A stretch of DNA of 64,000 bases, from assembly GCA_022826725.1 (NCBI GenBank), contig JAJDUF010000012.1, positions 186,001 through 250,000 on the forward strand, given 5' to 3'. This document shows, one piece after another, positions 18,327 through 27,305 of the stretch. The translations under genes and the position numbers were made by a program. The notes below the pieces were generated by a model. That model saw only the letters and a list, made by a program, of their open reading frames with translations, was not told where the DNA came from and did no database searches. The DNA is from Chloroflexota bacterium. Lineage in GTDB: Bacteria; Chloroflexota; UBA11872; UBA12225; JAJDUF01. How positions within the stretch are numbered: position 1 is the stretch's first letter; the number at the start of each line of letters is the position of its first letter.

Positions 18327-18692
18327 ATGGCGAGCGACATCGTGGCCCGACAGACGAAGACCGAACCGGCCGCGCGCAGGGGCAGTGAAGCGCACTTGGA
18401 TGGGGACGACTATTTTCCGACAACCGAGAATGGGAATACGATGCTAGACCTGCTGGAGGGTCAAGGCGAGGACAGAGCACTCGCACGAGACTTGGCCCTG
18501 GCTATCGCCGAATCCTGGGTATCCGGGAGTGCGAGCTACACAAGTAAGGCCGTGCAAACGCTTATGGACTGGATGGCGACGGCAGAGGAGTATGCTAATC
18601 CTGAAGGCTTGGAGGAGATTAGGGAAGCAAGGAGAAGTATAGAACGCGGTGAGGGTATTCCGTGGGACTCGGTGAAGGAGCAGTTGGGCTAA
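18327..18692 (+). CDS. Probable type II antitoxin
   Basis: A 121-residue acidic protein directly upstream of a RelE/ParE-like toxin. The last 30 residues (EEIREARRSIERGEGIPWDS region) match the C-terminal pattern of Phd/RelB-type antitoxins, where a helix with basic spacing ends in an IPxxxV motif that wraps the toxin. The N-terminal half is divergent and poorly ordered. The ATG at 18327 has a purine-rich AGAGAAG sequence 6 nt upstream; GTG-18270 and ATG-18438 are alternatives, the latter giving a more typical length near 84 residues. Base composition is visibly lower in GC than the flanks. Assignment rests on context plus C-terminal pattern. Confidence 0.6.
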   Translation: MASDIVARQTKTEPAARRGSEAHLDGDDYFPTTENGNTMLDLLEGQGEDRALARDLALAIAESWVSGSASYTSKAVQTLMDWMATAEEYANPEGLEEIREARRSIERGEGIPWDSVKEQLG

Positions 18693-18695
18693 TAA

Positions 18696-18965
18696 ATGAC
18701 GACGGCACCTGCGTTCAGAATCAGAGACATATCCGATAGGGCAGTGAAGTTCCTGGATAGGCGAGATAGTGATTCTGAGCGTATGCAGCAGTGCATAAGC
18801 GATATACTCAAGAATCTCTATATCAATAGTAGGCATCTGAAGGGTAAGGATCGGTGTAACTGGCGTCGTCGTGTCGGGCGCAATCGCATAATCTTCAGCA
18901 TCGACCAGAGGCTGTCGCTGATTGACATTATCTACATCGGGCCGAGAGATAAAGCATACCGATAG
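18696..18965 (+). CDS. RelE/ParE-superfamily toxin
   Basis: An 89-residue basic protein starting 3 bases after the antitoxin stop. The C-terminal half has the RelE pattern: HLKGKDRCNWRRRVGRNRII, then beta-strands IFSIDQ and IDIIYIGPRDKAY. In RelE-family mRNA interferases these strands carry the basic residues that bind and cut mRNA on the ribosome. The ParE (gyrase-targeting) subfamily has the same fold and cannot be excluded. AT-richer codon use than neighbours suggests acquisition by transfer. Confidence 0.65.
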   Translation: MTTAPAFRIRDISDRAVKFLDRRDSDSERMQQCISDILKNLYINSRHLKGKDRCNWRRRVGRNRIIFSIDQRLSLIDIIYIGPRDKAYR

Positions 18966-18990
18966 CCATTGGATGCCAGTCAGGGCAGAG

Positions 18991-20400
18991 CTACAGCGCC
19001 GTGATGGCGGCGAGGAGGGCCGGCTCATCGCCGGGGAGGACGGTGCGGGGATCGAGCAAGAGCGCTTTCCGCTCAATGCGGCCGATGACGGGCGGCGTCA
19101 CTCGCCGCAGGGCCGCCGCGATGTCCTCGACAGTGCGCTGCCGGGGCCGTAGCGAGACAACGGCCGTCGGCAACGTGACGCCCGGCAGCGAGCCGCCACC
19201 GATGGCCGACTCTGCATCGCGCACACTCACCTCCAGGGTGCGCGACTGCCGCGCGATGACCGCTGCCCACCGCTGCGCCCGCTGCGACAAGTCCTCCTGG
19301 CCGGCGCCGATCATCTGCCACACCGGTAGCGCTCGTTCGGCCTCGCCGCGCTGGTAGTGCTGGAGGGTAGCAACCAGTCCGGCGATGGTCACTTTGTCCG
19401 GGCGCAGCGCCCGCACCAGCGGATGGCGCCGCAGCGCCGCCAGCGGCTCGCGCCGCCCGACGATCAGCCCGGCTTGCGGCCCACCGAGCAGCTTGTCGCC
19501 GGAGAAGCAGATCACGTCGGCGCCCGCGGCCACGCTGTCCTGTGGCCGCGGCTCCTGAAGCTCCCCGCCGAGGCCAAAGCGAGCGGTGTCGAGCAGACAG
19601 CCGCTCCCTAGATCGTCGGCCACCGCTACCGCGCGCTCATGCCCCAGCCGGACGAGCGCCGGGAGTGGCACGCTCTCCGTAAAGCCGACGACGCGAAAGT
19701 TGCTGGTGTGGACACGCAGCAGCAGCGCCGTAGCGGTGGTGATTGCGTCGGCATAGTCGGCGAGTCGGGTGCGGTTGGTCGTGCCCACGTCCACCAGCCG
19801 GGCGCCGCTCTGACGCAATACGTCGGGAATGCGGAACCCGCCACCGATCTCGACCGCTTGGCCACGCGAGACGATCACTTCTCGTCCGGCCGCGAGCGCC
19901 GCGAGCACCAGCAACAGCGCGGCCGCATTGTTGTTGACGACCAGCGCCGCCTCGGCGCCGGTTAGCCGGGTCAGCAGTGTCTCGACATGCACGTGCCGGC
20001 TGCCGCGCTCGCCGGCACTGAGGTCGTATTCCAGGTTGGAGTAGCCGGTGGCCGCAGCGGCCATCGCGCGCTGCGTTGCGACACTCAGCGGCGCGCGGCC
20101 GAGGTTGGTGTGGAGGACGATGCCGGTCGCATTGATTACGCGCCGCAGCGATGGTGCCAAGATGCGCTCGACCTGCGCGACGATGCGGCTGGCGAGGTGC
20201 TCCAGAGGAGGTGGTGCGTCGGAACTCGCCTCCTGACGGGCCGCCGCAAGCACTCCGCGAGCAACGTCCACCAGCACATCGTGGGACACATGCTCGGCGA
20301 GCGCCGCGACCGGTGGCGCGTTGAGGAGCCGATCCACGCTGGGCAGCCGGCGCCGCGCATCGAGGTTGCTGCCAACATTGGATTTGCGCACGCTGCTCAT
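18991..20400 (-). CDS. selA: L-seryl-tRNA(Sec) selenium transferase
   Basis: SelA is the PLP enzyme that converts seryl-tRNA(Sec) to selenocysteyl-tRNA(Sec) using selenophosphate, forming a large homodecamer in the cytoplasm. The 469-residue sequence has the N-terminal LPSVDRLLNAP tRNA-binding segment, INATGIVLHTNLGRAPLS, YSNLEYDL, VVNNNAAALLLVL, VADDLGSGCLLD and the PLP-Lys motif FSGDKLLGGPQAG near residue 300. ATG-20400 matches family starts; the frame is open 7 codons further. No selB, selD or tRNA-Sec is visible nearby, but a UGA-containing selenoprotein gene lies at 54942. Confidence 0.96.
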   Translation of the reverse strand: MSSVRKSNVGSNLDARRRLPSVDRLLNAPPVAALAEHVSHDVLVDVARGVLAAARQEASSDAPPPLEHLASRIVAQVERILAPSLRRVINATGIVLHTNLGRAPLSVATQRAMAAAATGYSNLEYDLSAGERGSRHVHVETLLTRLTGAEAALVVNNNAAALLLVLAALAAGREVIVSRGQAVEIGGGFRIPDVLRQSGARLVDVGTTNRTRLADYADAITTATALLLRVHTSNFRVVGFTESVPLPALVRLGHERAVAVADDLGSGCLLDTARFGLGGELQEPRPQDSVAAGADVICFSGDKLLGGPQAGLIVGRREPLAALRRHPLVRALRPDKVTIAGLVATLQHYQRGEAERALPVWQMIGAGQEDLSQRAQRWAAVIARQSRTLEVSVRDAESAIGGGSLPGVTLPTAVVSLRPRQRTVEDIAAALRRVTPPVIGRIERKALLLDPRTVLPGDEPALLAAITAL

Positions 20401-20449
20401 GGTGACGCACTCAGTCTGCACTACCGTAGCTTACATTGGGCGGCAAGGG

Positions 20450-21661
20450 TCAGGACCCGAACTTGGCGAGCTTGCCGGCATGAGCCAGCATGAGAGGCAT
20501 CGCATCGGTCGCCGGGAAGCGCCCTAGGCCGCCCTGCATACAGGCCCGTTCCGAGAACGTCGTTGTCTGGTCGGGAAACACCGTCTTGGCGTGGAGTAGG
20601 AACGGGACCGGATGCCAGGAGTGTGCTCCCATGACGGCCGGCGTGGAATGATCGCCGGCAATCACGAGCACGTCCGGCTCGACATCAAGCAGTGCCGGGA
20701 CGTGCGCGTCGAACGCCTCGAGCAGCGCAACCTTGCGGTCGAAATCGCCGTCCTCGCCAGCGCTGTCGGTCCACTTGTAGTGGACGTAGAAGAAGTCGTA
20801 CTCGGCGCGGTGCTTCCGCAGTGTCTCGACCTCAGCGGCGAAGTCGGTGCCCGTGTCCAGCACCGTCATGCCGGCGAGACGCGCCAGCCCGTGATACACC
20901 GGGTAGACGGCGATGGCCGCCGGGCGCAAGCCGTATAGCTCCGTGAGCGACGGGAGCGAGGGACGCTCGGCAAAACCACGGAGCAAAACAGCGTTGGCCG
21001 GGCGTTCGTCTGTGAGAATCCGGTGCGCCTGCGCGATGAACTGGTTGACCAACTCCGCCGTATGGGCAGCCTCGGGCTGTTGTGGCCGTATTGGCCGCGG
21101 CGGCTGCCCGGTGGTCTGCGGATCGCTGTCGGTCAGGGCCGCCGACAGCCCCGCGCCGCGCATCACCAGCAGAAAGCGGTAGCCGGTTTCCGGCTGCACG
21201 AAGCACTCCGCGCCGGGGATGGTAATGGCACGTAACCGCGCACACAGCTTGGCGCTCAACTCCGTCGGGATGCGGCCGGCGCGCCGGTCGGTGATACACC
21301 CCTGCGCGTCCACCGCGGCGAAGTTCCCGCGGGCGGCAACGTCACCCGGCTGCAAGGGGAAGTTGAGTCCCAGCGCCGACAGGGCGCCGCGCCCGACCTG
21401 ATGCCGTACCGGGTCGTAGCCGAACAGCCCGAGGTGACCAGGCCCACTGCCGGGGGTAATGCCTACACCCACCGGGTCGCACAGGCCGAGCACGGAACCG
21501 GCTGCCAGCTTGTCGAGGTGCGGAGTCCGGGCGGTCTCCAGCTCGCTCTGGCCCGTCTTGGGGTGCGGCAGCCCTCCCAGACCATCAATGACCGTCAGGA
21601 CGATACGGGTATCCTGAGCGATGGCGAGGCCGGAGACAACTTCCGTAGCGATTGCGCCCAC
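20450..21661 (-). CDS. apgM: 2,3-bisphosphoglycerate-independent phosphoglycerate mutase, archaeal type
   Basis: ApgM interconverts 3- and 2-phosphoglycerate in glycolysis and belongs to the alkaline-phosphatase superfamily. Visible features are RIVLTVIDGLGGLP (metal-binding Asp), TARTPHLDKLAAGSVLGLCDPVG, GSGPGHLGLFGYDP (catalytic Ser region), FFYVHYKWTDSAGEDGD, and VLVIAGDHSTPAVMGAHSWHPVP (metal-binding Asp/His). GTG-21661 gives 403 residues, the family length; the frame continues upstream to 21922 but that part is Arg/Ser-rich and lies opposite the divergent methyltransferase. It ends 49 bases before selA. Confidence 0.93.
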   Translation of the reverse strand: MGAIATEVVSGLAIAQDTRIVLTVIDGLGGLPHPKTGQSELETARTPHLDKLAAGSVLGLCDPVGVGITPGSGPGHLGLFGYDPVRHQVGRGALSALGLNFPLQPGDVAARGNFAAVDAQGCITDRRAGRIPTELSAKLCARLRAITIPGAECFVQPETGYRFLLVMRGAGLSAALTDSDPQTTGQPPRPIRPQQPEAAHTAELVNQFIAQAHRILTDERPANAVLLRGFAERPSLPSLTELYGLRPAAIAVYPVYHGLARLAGMTVLDTGTDFAAEVETLRKHRAEYDFFYVHYKWTDSAGEDGDFDRKVALLEAFDAHVPALLDVEPDVLVIAGDHSTPAVMGAHSWHPVPFLLHAKTVFPDQTTTFSERACMQGGLGRFPATDAMPLMLAHAGKLAKFGS

Positions 21662-21827
21662 GACGTTGCTCTCTTGATCGGCTCGGCCGCACTCCCTCGA
21701 ACTCCGGCCGACGATGCAGCCGAGCCGGGTCGCGCTCAACCGGCAGCGGACCTTAGCATGGCTCTGTCCGGCTCGCCAAGTCGCCGGCCGGGCTGCCGCT
21801 ATACTGAGCCGCTGGCAGGCCAGAGGC

Positions 21828-23336
21828 ATGAGACCAACTGTGGCCCACGGCGATGAGGTGGGTCGAACCGCCCGGACCACGCCGCGGCGCGTCGTCAATC
21901 GCTTGAACGACCTCGATGGCAAGCGGTGGCTCCCCTTTCAGAAGAGCTGGTTTCGCGATCACCCGGCAGTACATGAGGAGTGCATCCGCTTCTTCACCAA
22001 GCGACTGCGGCCCGATGGCACGCCGTCCGTGGTGCTGACGCTGGCCGGCACTCCCGCCGAGCGTGCCGTGGTTGAGGCGGCTAGGACAGCCGGCCGCCGC
22101 GTGGTCGTGTGGGACGCTGATCGGCCCGCGCCGCAGCCGCCGGCCGACTATGTGCTCGTTGATCTCCGGGGCCGGCTCCCGACACTGCCGGCACTGCGGA
22201 CGTTTCTGCAACGGACGGCGCCGTTCTGGTCCGCATTGGGCCAATCGGACATGCTGCGCGAGCGCGGCTATGCGACCGTCCTCATTGACAACTGGCAGCA
22301 GGACGGCGTGCTGGTGCCCGTGGCCTGGGAGCTGGCGCGGTATCTCGGCGGCCGGCTCACCCTGAAGGACGAAAAGATCGGCTGCCGGTCGCCGGCCGAA
22401 ACTGGGCAGACGCCGCACTTCGAGACCGACGGGCAGGTCTACTACGCCTTGAACTTTCGCCGGGAAGCGGCTCGTAGCCAGGAGCCATTCACCAGTCACC
22501 GGTGGCCGGAAGTCGGGCAGCACGGGCCACGGAGCAACGACCACCAACCACTGACCGGGCCGCGCTTATGCTCGTGGTTTGTGCCCCGGCCGCCGCCGCG
22601 GGAGCCGGGCAAGCTCACGCATCCCGCCACCTATCCCGAAACGCTCGTCGCGGAGTTCGTCGCGCGGTGTACGCAGCCGGGCGACCTGGTGCTCGATCCG
22701 ATGGTCGGAACCGGCAGCACGCTGCTGGCTTGCCAGCGGATGGCCCGGCGCGGGTTCGGGGTCGAGCTAAACCCGGAGTACGCGGCCATCTCCCAGCGGC
22801 GTCTTGCCGAGAGCGGCTGCGCGGCTGGTGGTGTGCAGCGCAGCACACTCGCCACGCAGTCGGTGATCGTCGGCGATGCATTGCAACTCGCCGCCATCAA
22901 GGACCTGCCGCCGCAGGTGGACTACTGCATCACCAGTCCACCCTACTGGGACATGCTCAATATGCGCGGAGCGATGACGCAGCGCGGACGCCGGCAGCGC
23001 GGCCTGCACGTCAGCTACGGCGACGATCCGCGTGACGTGGGCAACGTCGCCGCCTATGGGCAGTTTGTGGCCGCCCTCGTGCAGGTCTACCGGCAAGTTG
23101 CCGCGCGGCTGCGCCCCGGCGGCTATCTCACGGTCGTCGTCAAGAACGTCAAGAAGCAAGGCACGATCTACCCGCTCGCGTGGGACCTGGCCGCTGCCCT
23201 GGGGGAGTTTCTCCAGGTGTGTCCGGAGCGGTTCTGGTGCCAAGACGATGTGCGGCTGGCGCCGTATGGCTACGGCAACGCCTGGGTCAGCAACACCGTC
23301 CACCACTACTGCCTGACCTTCCGCAAGCCGTGCTGA
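21828..23336 (+). CDS. Orphan site-specific DNA methyltransferase (N4-cytosine/N6-adenine), with long inserted domain
   Basis: A SAM-dependent DNA methyltransferase of 502 residues. The catalytic motif IV is TSPPYWD and the SAM-binding motif I is LDPMVGTGSTLLACQ, in the order I then IV. The N-terminus has NRLNDLDGKRWLPFQKSWF, found in this class. Between that element and HPATYPETLVAEFV lies an insert of about 220 residues containing a Rossmann-like half (PSVVLTLAGT..VVVWDADRP..YVLVDLRGRLP) that may be a target-recognition or regulatory domain. No restriction endonuclease gene is adjacent. ATG-21828 follows AGAGG. The recognition sequence cannot be deduced. Confidence 0.88.
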   Translation: MRPTVAHGDEVGRTARTTPRRVVNRLNDLDGKRWLPFQKSWFRDHPAVHEECIRFFTKRLRPDGTPSVVLTLAGTPAERAVVEAARTAGRRVVVWDADRPAPQPPADYVLVDLRGRLPTLPALRTFLQRTAPFWSALGQSDMLRERGYATVLIDNWQQDGVLVPVAWELARYLGGRLTLKDEKIGCRSPAETGQTPHFETDGQVYYALNFRREAARSQEPFTSHRWPEVGQHGPRSNDHQPLTGPRLCSWFVPRPPPREPGKLTHPATYPETLVAEFVARCTQPGDLVLDPMVGTGSTLLACQRMARRGFGVELNPEYAAISQRRLAESGCAAGGVQRSTLATQSVIVGDALQLAAIKDLPPQVDYCITSPPYWDMLNMRGAMTQRGRRQRGLHVSYGDDPRDVGNVAAYGQFVAALVQVYRQVAARLRPGGYLTVVVKNVKKQGTIYPLAWDLAAALGEFLQVCPERFWCQDDVRLAPYGYGNAWVSNTVHHYCLTFRKPC

Positions 23337-23543
23337 CTCGCTAGGCTCGGCTTACGCAGTTGCAGGCAAGTCTGAGGGCATTGTTCGTCGAGTCCACATG
23401 GCAATCAAAGGCGGCCATGCTACCTGGAGTGAAAAAGCAGGGGCGGTATACTCAAGTGTCGCAAGCTATTCGAGCACCGGAATGCAAGCCAATAATGGAC
23501 TAGCGTGGTGTCGGACCGCGTAACGTAGATAGGCAAGGCAGCG
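23337..23543. other. Intergenic region without recognised features
   Basis: About 207 bases between the methyltransferase and the MoaD-like gene. It is less GC-rich than its surroundings and may hold the promoter of the AOR operon, but I see no convincing -35/-10 pair, hairpin or small gene. Confidence 0.5.
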
Positions 23544-23876
23544 ATGCGCTGCACGGTTGAGTTGTTGGGGGTGGCGCGGCTGCGAGCGGCGCGGCGCGCA
23601 GTCGAGGTGCGGCTGGGCGAGCGATGCGGTGACCGTGGGCGGTGTCGGGCGGCGACTGTCGCGGACGCGCTGAGTGCGCTCGCCGCCGCGTGCCCAGTGC
23701 TGGTGGGGCCGGTGCTCAGGCCGGATGGTCGCTCGCTCTGCACCGGCTACCTGCTCAACCGCAACGGTCGCGAGTTCGTTGATCGGACGGATGCGCCGCT
23801 GGCGGACGGCGACCGGCTCCTGCTGATCTCCAGCGCGGCCGGGGGCGGCCGGTTGGCGACGGCGGCGCGGTGGTGA
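23544..23876 (+). CDS. MoaD/ThiS-like ubiquitin-fold sulfur carrier, with residues beyond the Gly-Gly tail
   Basis: A 110-residue beta-grasp protein. The strands MRCTVELLGVARL and RAVEVRLGERC, the helix VADALSALAAACP and the final DGDRLLLISSAAGGG are the MoaD/ThiS pattern, in which the terminal Gly-Gly carries sulfur for molybdopterin assembly. Small MoaD-like proteins are commonly encoded beside AOR-family tungsten/molybdenum enzymes, as here. Oddly, the chain does not end at Gly-Gly but continues for 8 residues (RLATAARW). Either the tail is trimmed, or the protein is not a sulfur carrier. It has an AAGG site and lies 14 bases before the AOR gene. Confidence 0.75.
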   Translation: MRCTVELLGVARLRAARRAVEVRLGERCGDRGRCRAATVADALSALAAACPVLVGPVLRPDGRSLCTGYLLNRNGREFVDRTDAPLADGDRLLLISSAAGGGRLATAARW

Positions 23877-23890
23877 GAAAAAGCTGCAAC

Positions 23891-25762
23891 ATGAGTGACC
23901 GTCTTTGCGGCTATCACGGTCGGATGCTCGTCGTGGACCTGACGCGGCAGGTGTGGTCGGTGGAGCCGCTACCGGCCGAGATGCTGCGGTCGGTGCTCGG
24001 CGGCACTGGACTGGCGACGCGGCTGCTCTACGACCTGACGCCGCCGCAGGCCGATCCGCTCGGCCCGGAGAACGCCCTGCTGTTCGTCGGTAGCCCCCTC
24101 GTCGGTACGCCGCTGACCACCACGAGCAAGTTCATCGTCGCGGCCCGGTCGCCGCTGACCGGCTTCATTGGCGACTCGCTCTCGTCGAGTCACCTGGCGC
24201 TGGAGCTGAAGCGGTGCGGCTTCGACGCGGTGGTGTTGCTGGGCGCGGCAGCACGCTGGTCCACGGTCGCGATCTCGTGGCTGGGACCGCAGGAGGCGCA
24301 GCCGACCGTGCGGTTTCTCGACGCGAGCGATCTCCTGGGCTATGACACGGCTGCCACTGCCGAAGCGGTGCGGGCGCAACTGGGTAGTAAATGGCGGGTT
24401 GCGTCAATAGGGCCAGCCGGCGAGTCGCTGGTGCGCTACGCGACGATCAGTAACGATGGGCGCCACGCCGGACGCACCGGTACGGGTGCGGTCATGGGCA
24501 GCAAGGGACTCAAGGCGCTGGCGTTGAACGGCGGTTGGTCGGTGCCCGTTGCCCACCCGGAGGCGCTGGCGGCGACGGCGGAGCGGCTGCGGGAACGCAG
24601 CCTGGGGCCGGATACGGCCAAGTACCGCGAAATGGGCACCGTTGCCAATCTGCTGACTTTCGACCGGCTCGGGACGTTGCCCACGCGCAACTTTCAGCAG
24701 GCCACGTTCGAGGGTGCCGAGCGCCTGAGCGGCGAACGCCTGCATACGGACCGTTACGTGCGCCGCACGGCCTGCGCGAACTGCACCATCGGCTGCGAGC
24801 AGCTCTTTCGCGTATCGAACGGAAAACGCGCCGCCGCTGGGAATGGCGCCGGCGAGGAGCACCAGCGGAGCCGGCGCCTGGAATACGAGACACTCTTTGC
24901 CTTGGGGCCGCTGCTCGGTATTGACGATCCCGATTTTGTGCTCCATCTCGCGGCCCGCTGTGATGAACTGGGCATGGACACGATCTCGACCGGCGGCACG
25001 ATTGCGTGGGCGATGGAGGGCGCCGAGCGCGGGGTGCTGGATCGCGGCGCGCTCGACGGTCTGGACCTCCGCTTCGGCAGCAAGAAAGCCGTAGCCACGC
25101 TGGTCGAGCGCATCGGCAGCCGCGCAGGGGTTGGACACCTCCTCGCGGAGGGGTCGCGCCGGGCGGCTGCCCACGTCGGTCACGGCTCGGCGGACTGGGC
25201 GATGCACGTGAAGGGGCTGGAGCTGCCCGGCTACGAGCCGCGCAGCCTGAAGACGATGGCGCTGGGTCTGGCGATTGGGTCGCGCGGCGCCTGCCACAAC
25301 CGCGTACCCACCTATGAAGCCGACTTCTCCACGCAAGTGGATCGCCTCGCGGCCGATGCCTCGCGCGGGCAGCTTGCGGCGGAGGCCGAGGACCGGGAAG
25401 CGGTGATGGACTCGCTGATCCTCTGCAAGTTCATCCGCAAGTGCCTCGACAACTTCGAGGAAGATGCCGCGCACTTCTGGCGGCTCGTGACCGGCTGGGA
25501 CGTGGACGCTGCCGAGGTGCGTCAGGTTGGCGCCCGGATTAGCACGCTCAAGAAGGTCTACAATGAGCGCGAGGGGTGGAGCCGCGCGGACGACACGTTG
25601 CCGCCGCGTCTATTGGCCGAGCCACTGCCGGACGGCCCGGCCAGCGGCACCGCGCTCACCCAGGCGGAGTTGGATTCGATGATCGCCGGCTACTACGCGG
25701 CGCGGGGCTGGACTGCGGACGGTCGCGTACCCGCCAGCCAGCGCCGGGAGTTGGGCGCATGA
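23891..25762 (+). CDS. Aldehyde:ferredoxin oxidoreductase-family tungsten/molybdenum enzyme
   Basis: A 623-residue enzyme of the AOR family, which oxidise aldehydes to acids with ferredoxin using a bis-pterin tungsten (sometimes Mo) cofactor and one [4Fe-4S] cluster. The N-terminal domain has LGGTGLATRLLYD and SPLTGFIGDSLSSSHLALELK. The cluster ligands are CANCTIGC (about residues 294-301) plus a Cys in DSLILCKF (about residue 510). GYEPRSLKTMALGLAIGSRG and the pterin-binding GMDTISTGGTIAWAME segments are also typical. ATG-23891 is preferred over the GTG at 23870. The stop overlaps the next gene (ATGA). The physiological substrate is unknown. Confidence 0.93.
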   Translation: MSDRLCGYHGRMLVVDLTRQVWSVEPLPAEMLRSVLGGTGLATRLLYDLTPPQADPLGPENALLFVGSPLVGTPLTTTSKFIVAARSPLTGFIGDSLSSSHLALELKRCGFDAVVLLGAAARWSTVAISWLGPQEAQPTVRFLDASDLLGYDTAATAEAVRAQLGSKWRVASIGPAGESLVRYATISNDGRHAGRTGTGAVMGSKGLKALALNGGWSVPVAHPEALAATAERLRERSLGPDTAKYREMGTVANLLTFDRLGTLPTRNFQQATFEGAERLSGERLHTDRYVRRTACANCTIGCEQLFRVSNGKRAAAGNGAGEEHQRSRRLEYETLFALGPLLGIDDPDFVLHLAARCDELGMDTISTGGTIAWAMEGAERGVLDRGALDGLDLRFGSKKAVATLVERIGSRAGVGHLLAEGSRRAAAHVGHGSADWAMHVKGLELPGYEPRSLKTMALGLAIGSRGACHNRVPTYEADFSTQVDRLAADASRGQLAAEAEDREAVMDSLILCKFIRKCLDNFEEDAAHFWRLVTGWDVDAAEVRQVGARISTLKKVYNEREGWSRADDTLPPRLLAEPLPDGPASGTALTQAELDSMIAGYYAARGWTADGRVPASQRRELGA

Positions 25763-26814
25763 GCGCGCGGTCAGGCGGGGTGCGTGGGGCACGCCGGCTA
25801 GTCTTCACCGGCCCTGGCCGCGGGGAGATGGAGCGATTTGACCTCCCGGCGCCGGCGCCGCACCAAGTATTGGTCCGCGCGACACGCACCTTGATCAGCG
25901 CCGGCACCGAGGTCAAAGGCTTCCAGGGTATCGCCCCGAGCGGCCCGTCCCGTTTTCCGGTGCGCCCCGGCTACTCGTTCGTCGGAATCGTCGAGCAGGT
26001 CGGCGCGGCGGTCACTGCGGTGCAGCCCGGCGACCGGGTAGCGACCCAAAAGGGCCATGCCAGCCATGCCCTCGTTGACTTGAGCGACCAACCGGCCGGC
26101 AAGACCGGCCAGCGTGCCCCGGAGTACCTACAAGTGGTCCCCGCAGGCCTGACCGATGAGCAGGCTACGTTCGCCGTGCTCGGCAGCGTGGCGATGCACG
26201 GTGTCCGCAAGGCTGCCATTGCCCTTGATGAGTCGGTTGTGGTGATGGGCCAAGGTGTCGTTGGACAGCTAACCTTGCAGCTTGCACGGCTCGCTGGTGG
26301 GCGACCGGTCATCGGCGTTGACCTCGTAGAGGAGCGATTGACGACGGCGCGTGCGAACGGCGCCGACGCCGTAATCAACGCGGCGACCGAGGATGTCATC
26401 GCGGCCGTGGAGCGGATCACCGCCGGGCGCGGCGTGGACGTCGGCTGCGAATGCACGAACACGCCACGGACATTTCCCACGTTGCTGCGGATAGCCGGTG
26501 TCGGCGGCCGCATCGTGATTGTGGGGAGTCTCCCCGGCACGGTCGAAATCTCGCTGTTCGATGAGCTCCAGCGCAAGGAGTTGACCGTCATCGGGGCCTT
26601 TCAGCCCAGTGCCCCTCTACTACCACACCACACGTTTCCGTGGACGCAATCGCGCAACCGTCTGGGTATCCTCGAACTCATCGCTGCCGGTCGGCTCAAA
26701 GTGGACAACCTCATCACCGACGTTGCGCCGGCTGCGGAGGCGCCGGCTGCCTTTGCGCGGATGGCCCGGGGGCCGGCGGAGTGGCTGGGCGTCATCCTCG
26801 ACTGGGAGCGTTAG
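25759..26814 (+). CDS. Medium-chain (MDR) dehydrogenase lacking the catalytic zinc cysteine
   Basis: A 351-residue NAD(P)-dependent MDR protein translationally coupled to the AOR gene by a 4-base overlap. The N-terminal GroES-like domain has ATRTLISAGTEVKG where zinc-dependent alcohol dehydrogenases have a C-G-x-C-G-S-D motif. The cofactor domain has VVVMGQGVVGQLTLQLARLAGG (Rossmann glycine motif) and later GGRIVIVGS. The ISAGTE variant is shared with BchC-like and related MDR groups that lack catalytic zinc. Operon position suggests it interconverts the aldehyde or alcohol handled by the AOR enzyme; this is inference. Confidence 0.85.
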   Translation: MSARSGGVRGARRLVFTGPGRGEMERFDLPAPAPHQVLVRATRTLISAGTEVKGFQGIAPSGPSRFPVRPGYSFVGIVEQVGAAVTAVQPGDRVATQKGHASHALVDLSDQPAGKTGQRAPEYLQVVPAGLTDEQATFAVLGSVAMHGVRKAAIALDESVVVMGQGVVGQLTLQLARLAGGRPVIGVDLVEERLTTARANGADAVINAATEDVIAAVERITAGRGVDVGCECTNTPRTFPTLLRIAGVGGRIVIVGSLPGTVEISLFDELQRKELTVIGAFQPSAPLLPHHTFPWTQSRNRLGILELIAAGRLKVDNLITDVAPAAEAPAAFARMARGPAEWLGVILDWER

Positions 26815-26839
26815 CCGCGATAAAGATCACCCCATCCAG

Positions 26840-27229
26840 TTAGCTATCCCCTCTTTCAGACGCCAGGCGCTTGAGCCGCACAGCCGGCAGCCGCTTCAAC
26901 CGCTGACTCACCGGGTCCACCTCAATACCCACGGACTCCAGGGCCGTCACTCCCAATAGCGGCTCAACACCAGCCTCCCCGTAAAGGATCGTGCCGCCGA
27001 CGATTTCGCCCATGAACTCGATCTCAGCGACCGTGACGTCTAGCCTGAGTTCGCTCCCGTCCGCCAACTCGTAGATCCGTTTACCTCTAGGCGCCAGACC
27101 GATAGCTTCCAAGTGCGGCCTGGGAACCAAGGAGTCTGTCGCCCCGGTATCGACTAGGAACAGCCCTTCCCACGTCCGCTCCGGCTCCGCCGGGTTCCGA
27201 ATCGTGACCGTTACGGGTGTTGCCCCCAT
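26840..27229 (-). CDS. Retropepsin-like aspartic protease family protein
   Basis: A 129-residue protein with the single-domain aspartic protease signature LFLVDTGATDSLVPRPHLEAIGL (catalytic Asp in DTGA) and a later GVEPLLGVTALESVGIEVDP, matching the LLG.xxL motif of clan AA proteases, which act as dimers. No signal peptide or membrane segment. It starts 76 bases downstream of the ABC permease end on the same strand and converges on the MDR gene. Substrate unknown. Confidence 0.8.
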   Translation of the reverse strand: MGATPVTVTIRNPAEPERTWEGLFLVDTGATDSLVPRPHLEAIGLAPRGKRIYELADGSELRLDVTVAEIEFMGEIVGGTILYGEAGVEPLLGVTALESVGIEVDPVSQRLKRLPAVRLKRLASERGDS

Positions 27230-27305
27230 CCGCTCACCCTTTCCGCTGAATACGGCGCCTATTCGTCTTTGTCATTTCCACGCCCGTCGCCATCCACAAC
27301 ACTCC

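Noticed and set aside
21714-21827. Upstream extension of the first methyltransferase
   Set aside because: It lacks family similarity and overlaps the region opposite the apgM 5' end; ATG-21828 has a purine-rich site.
24404-25474. 356-codon minus-strand ORF inside the AOR gene
   Set aside because: Antisense shadow of the AOR frame, which has intact cluster ligands.
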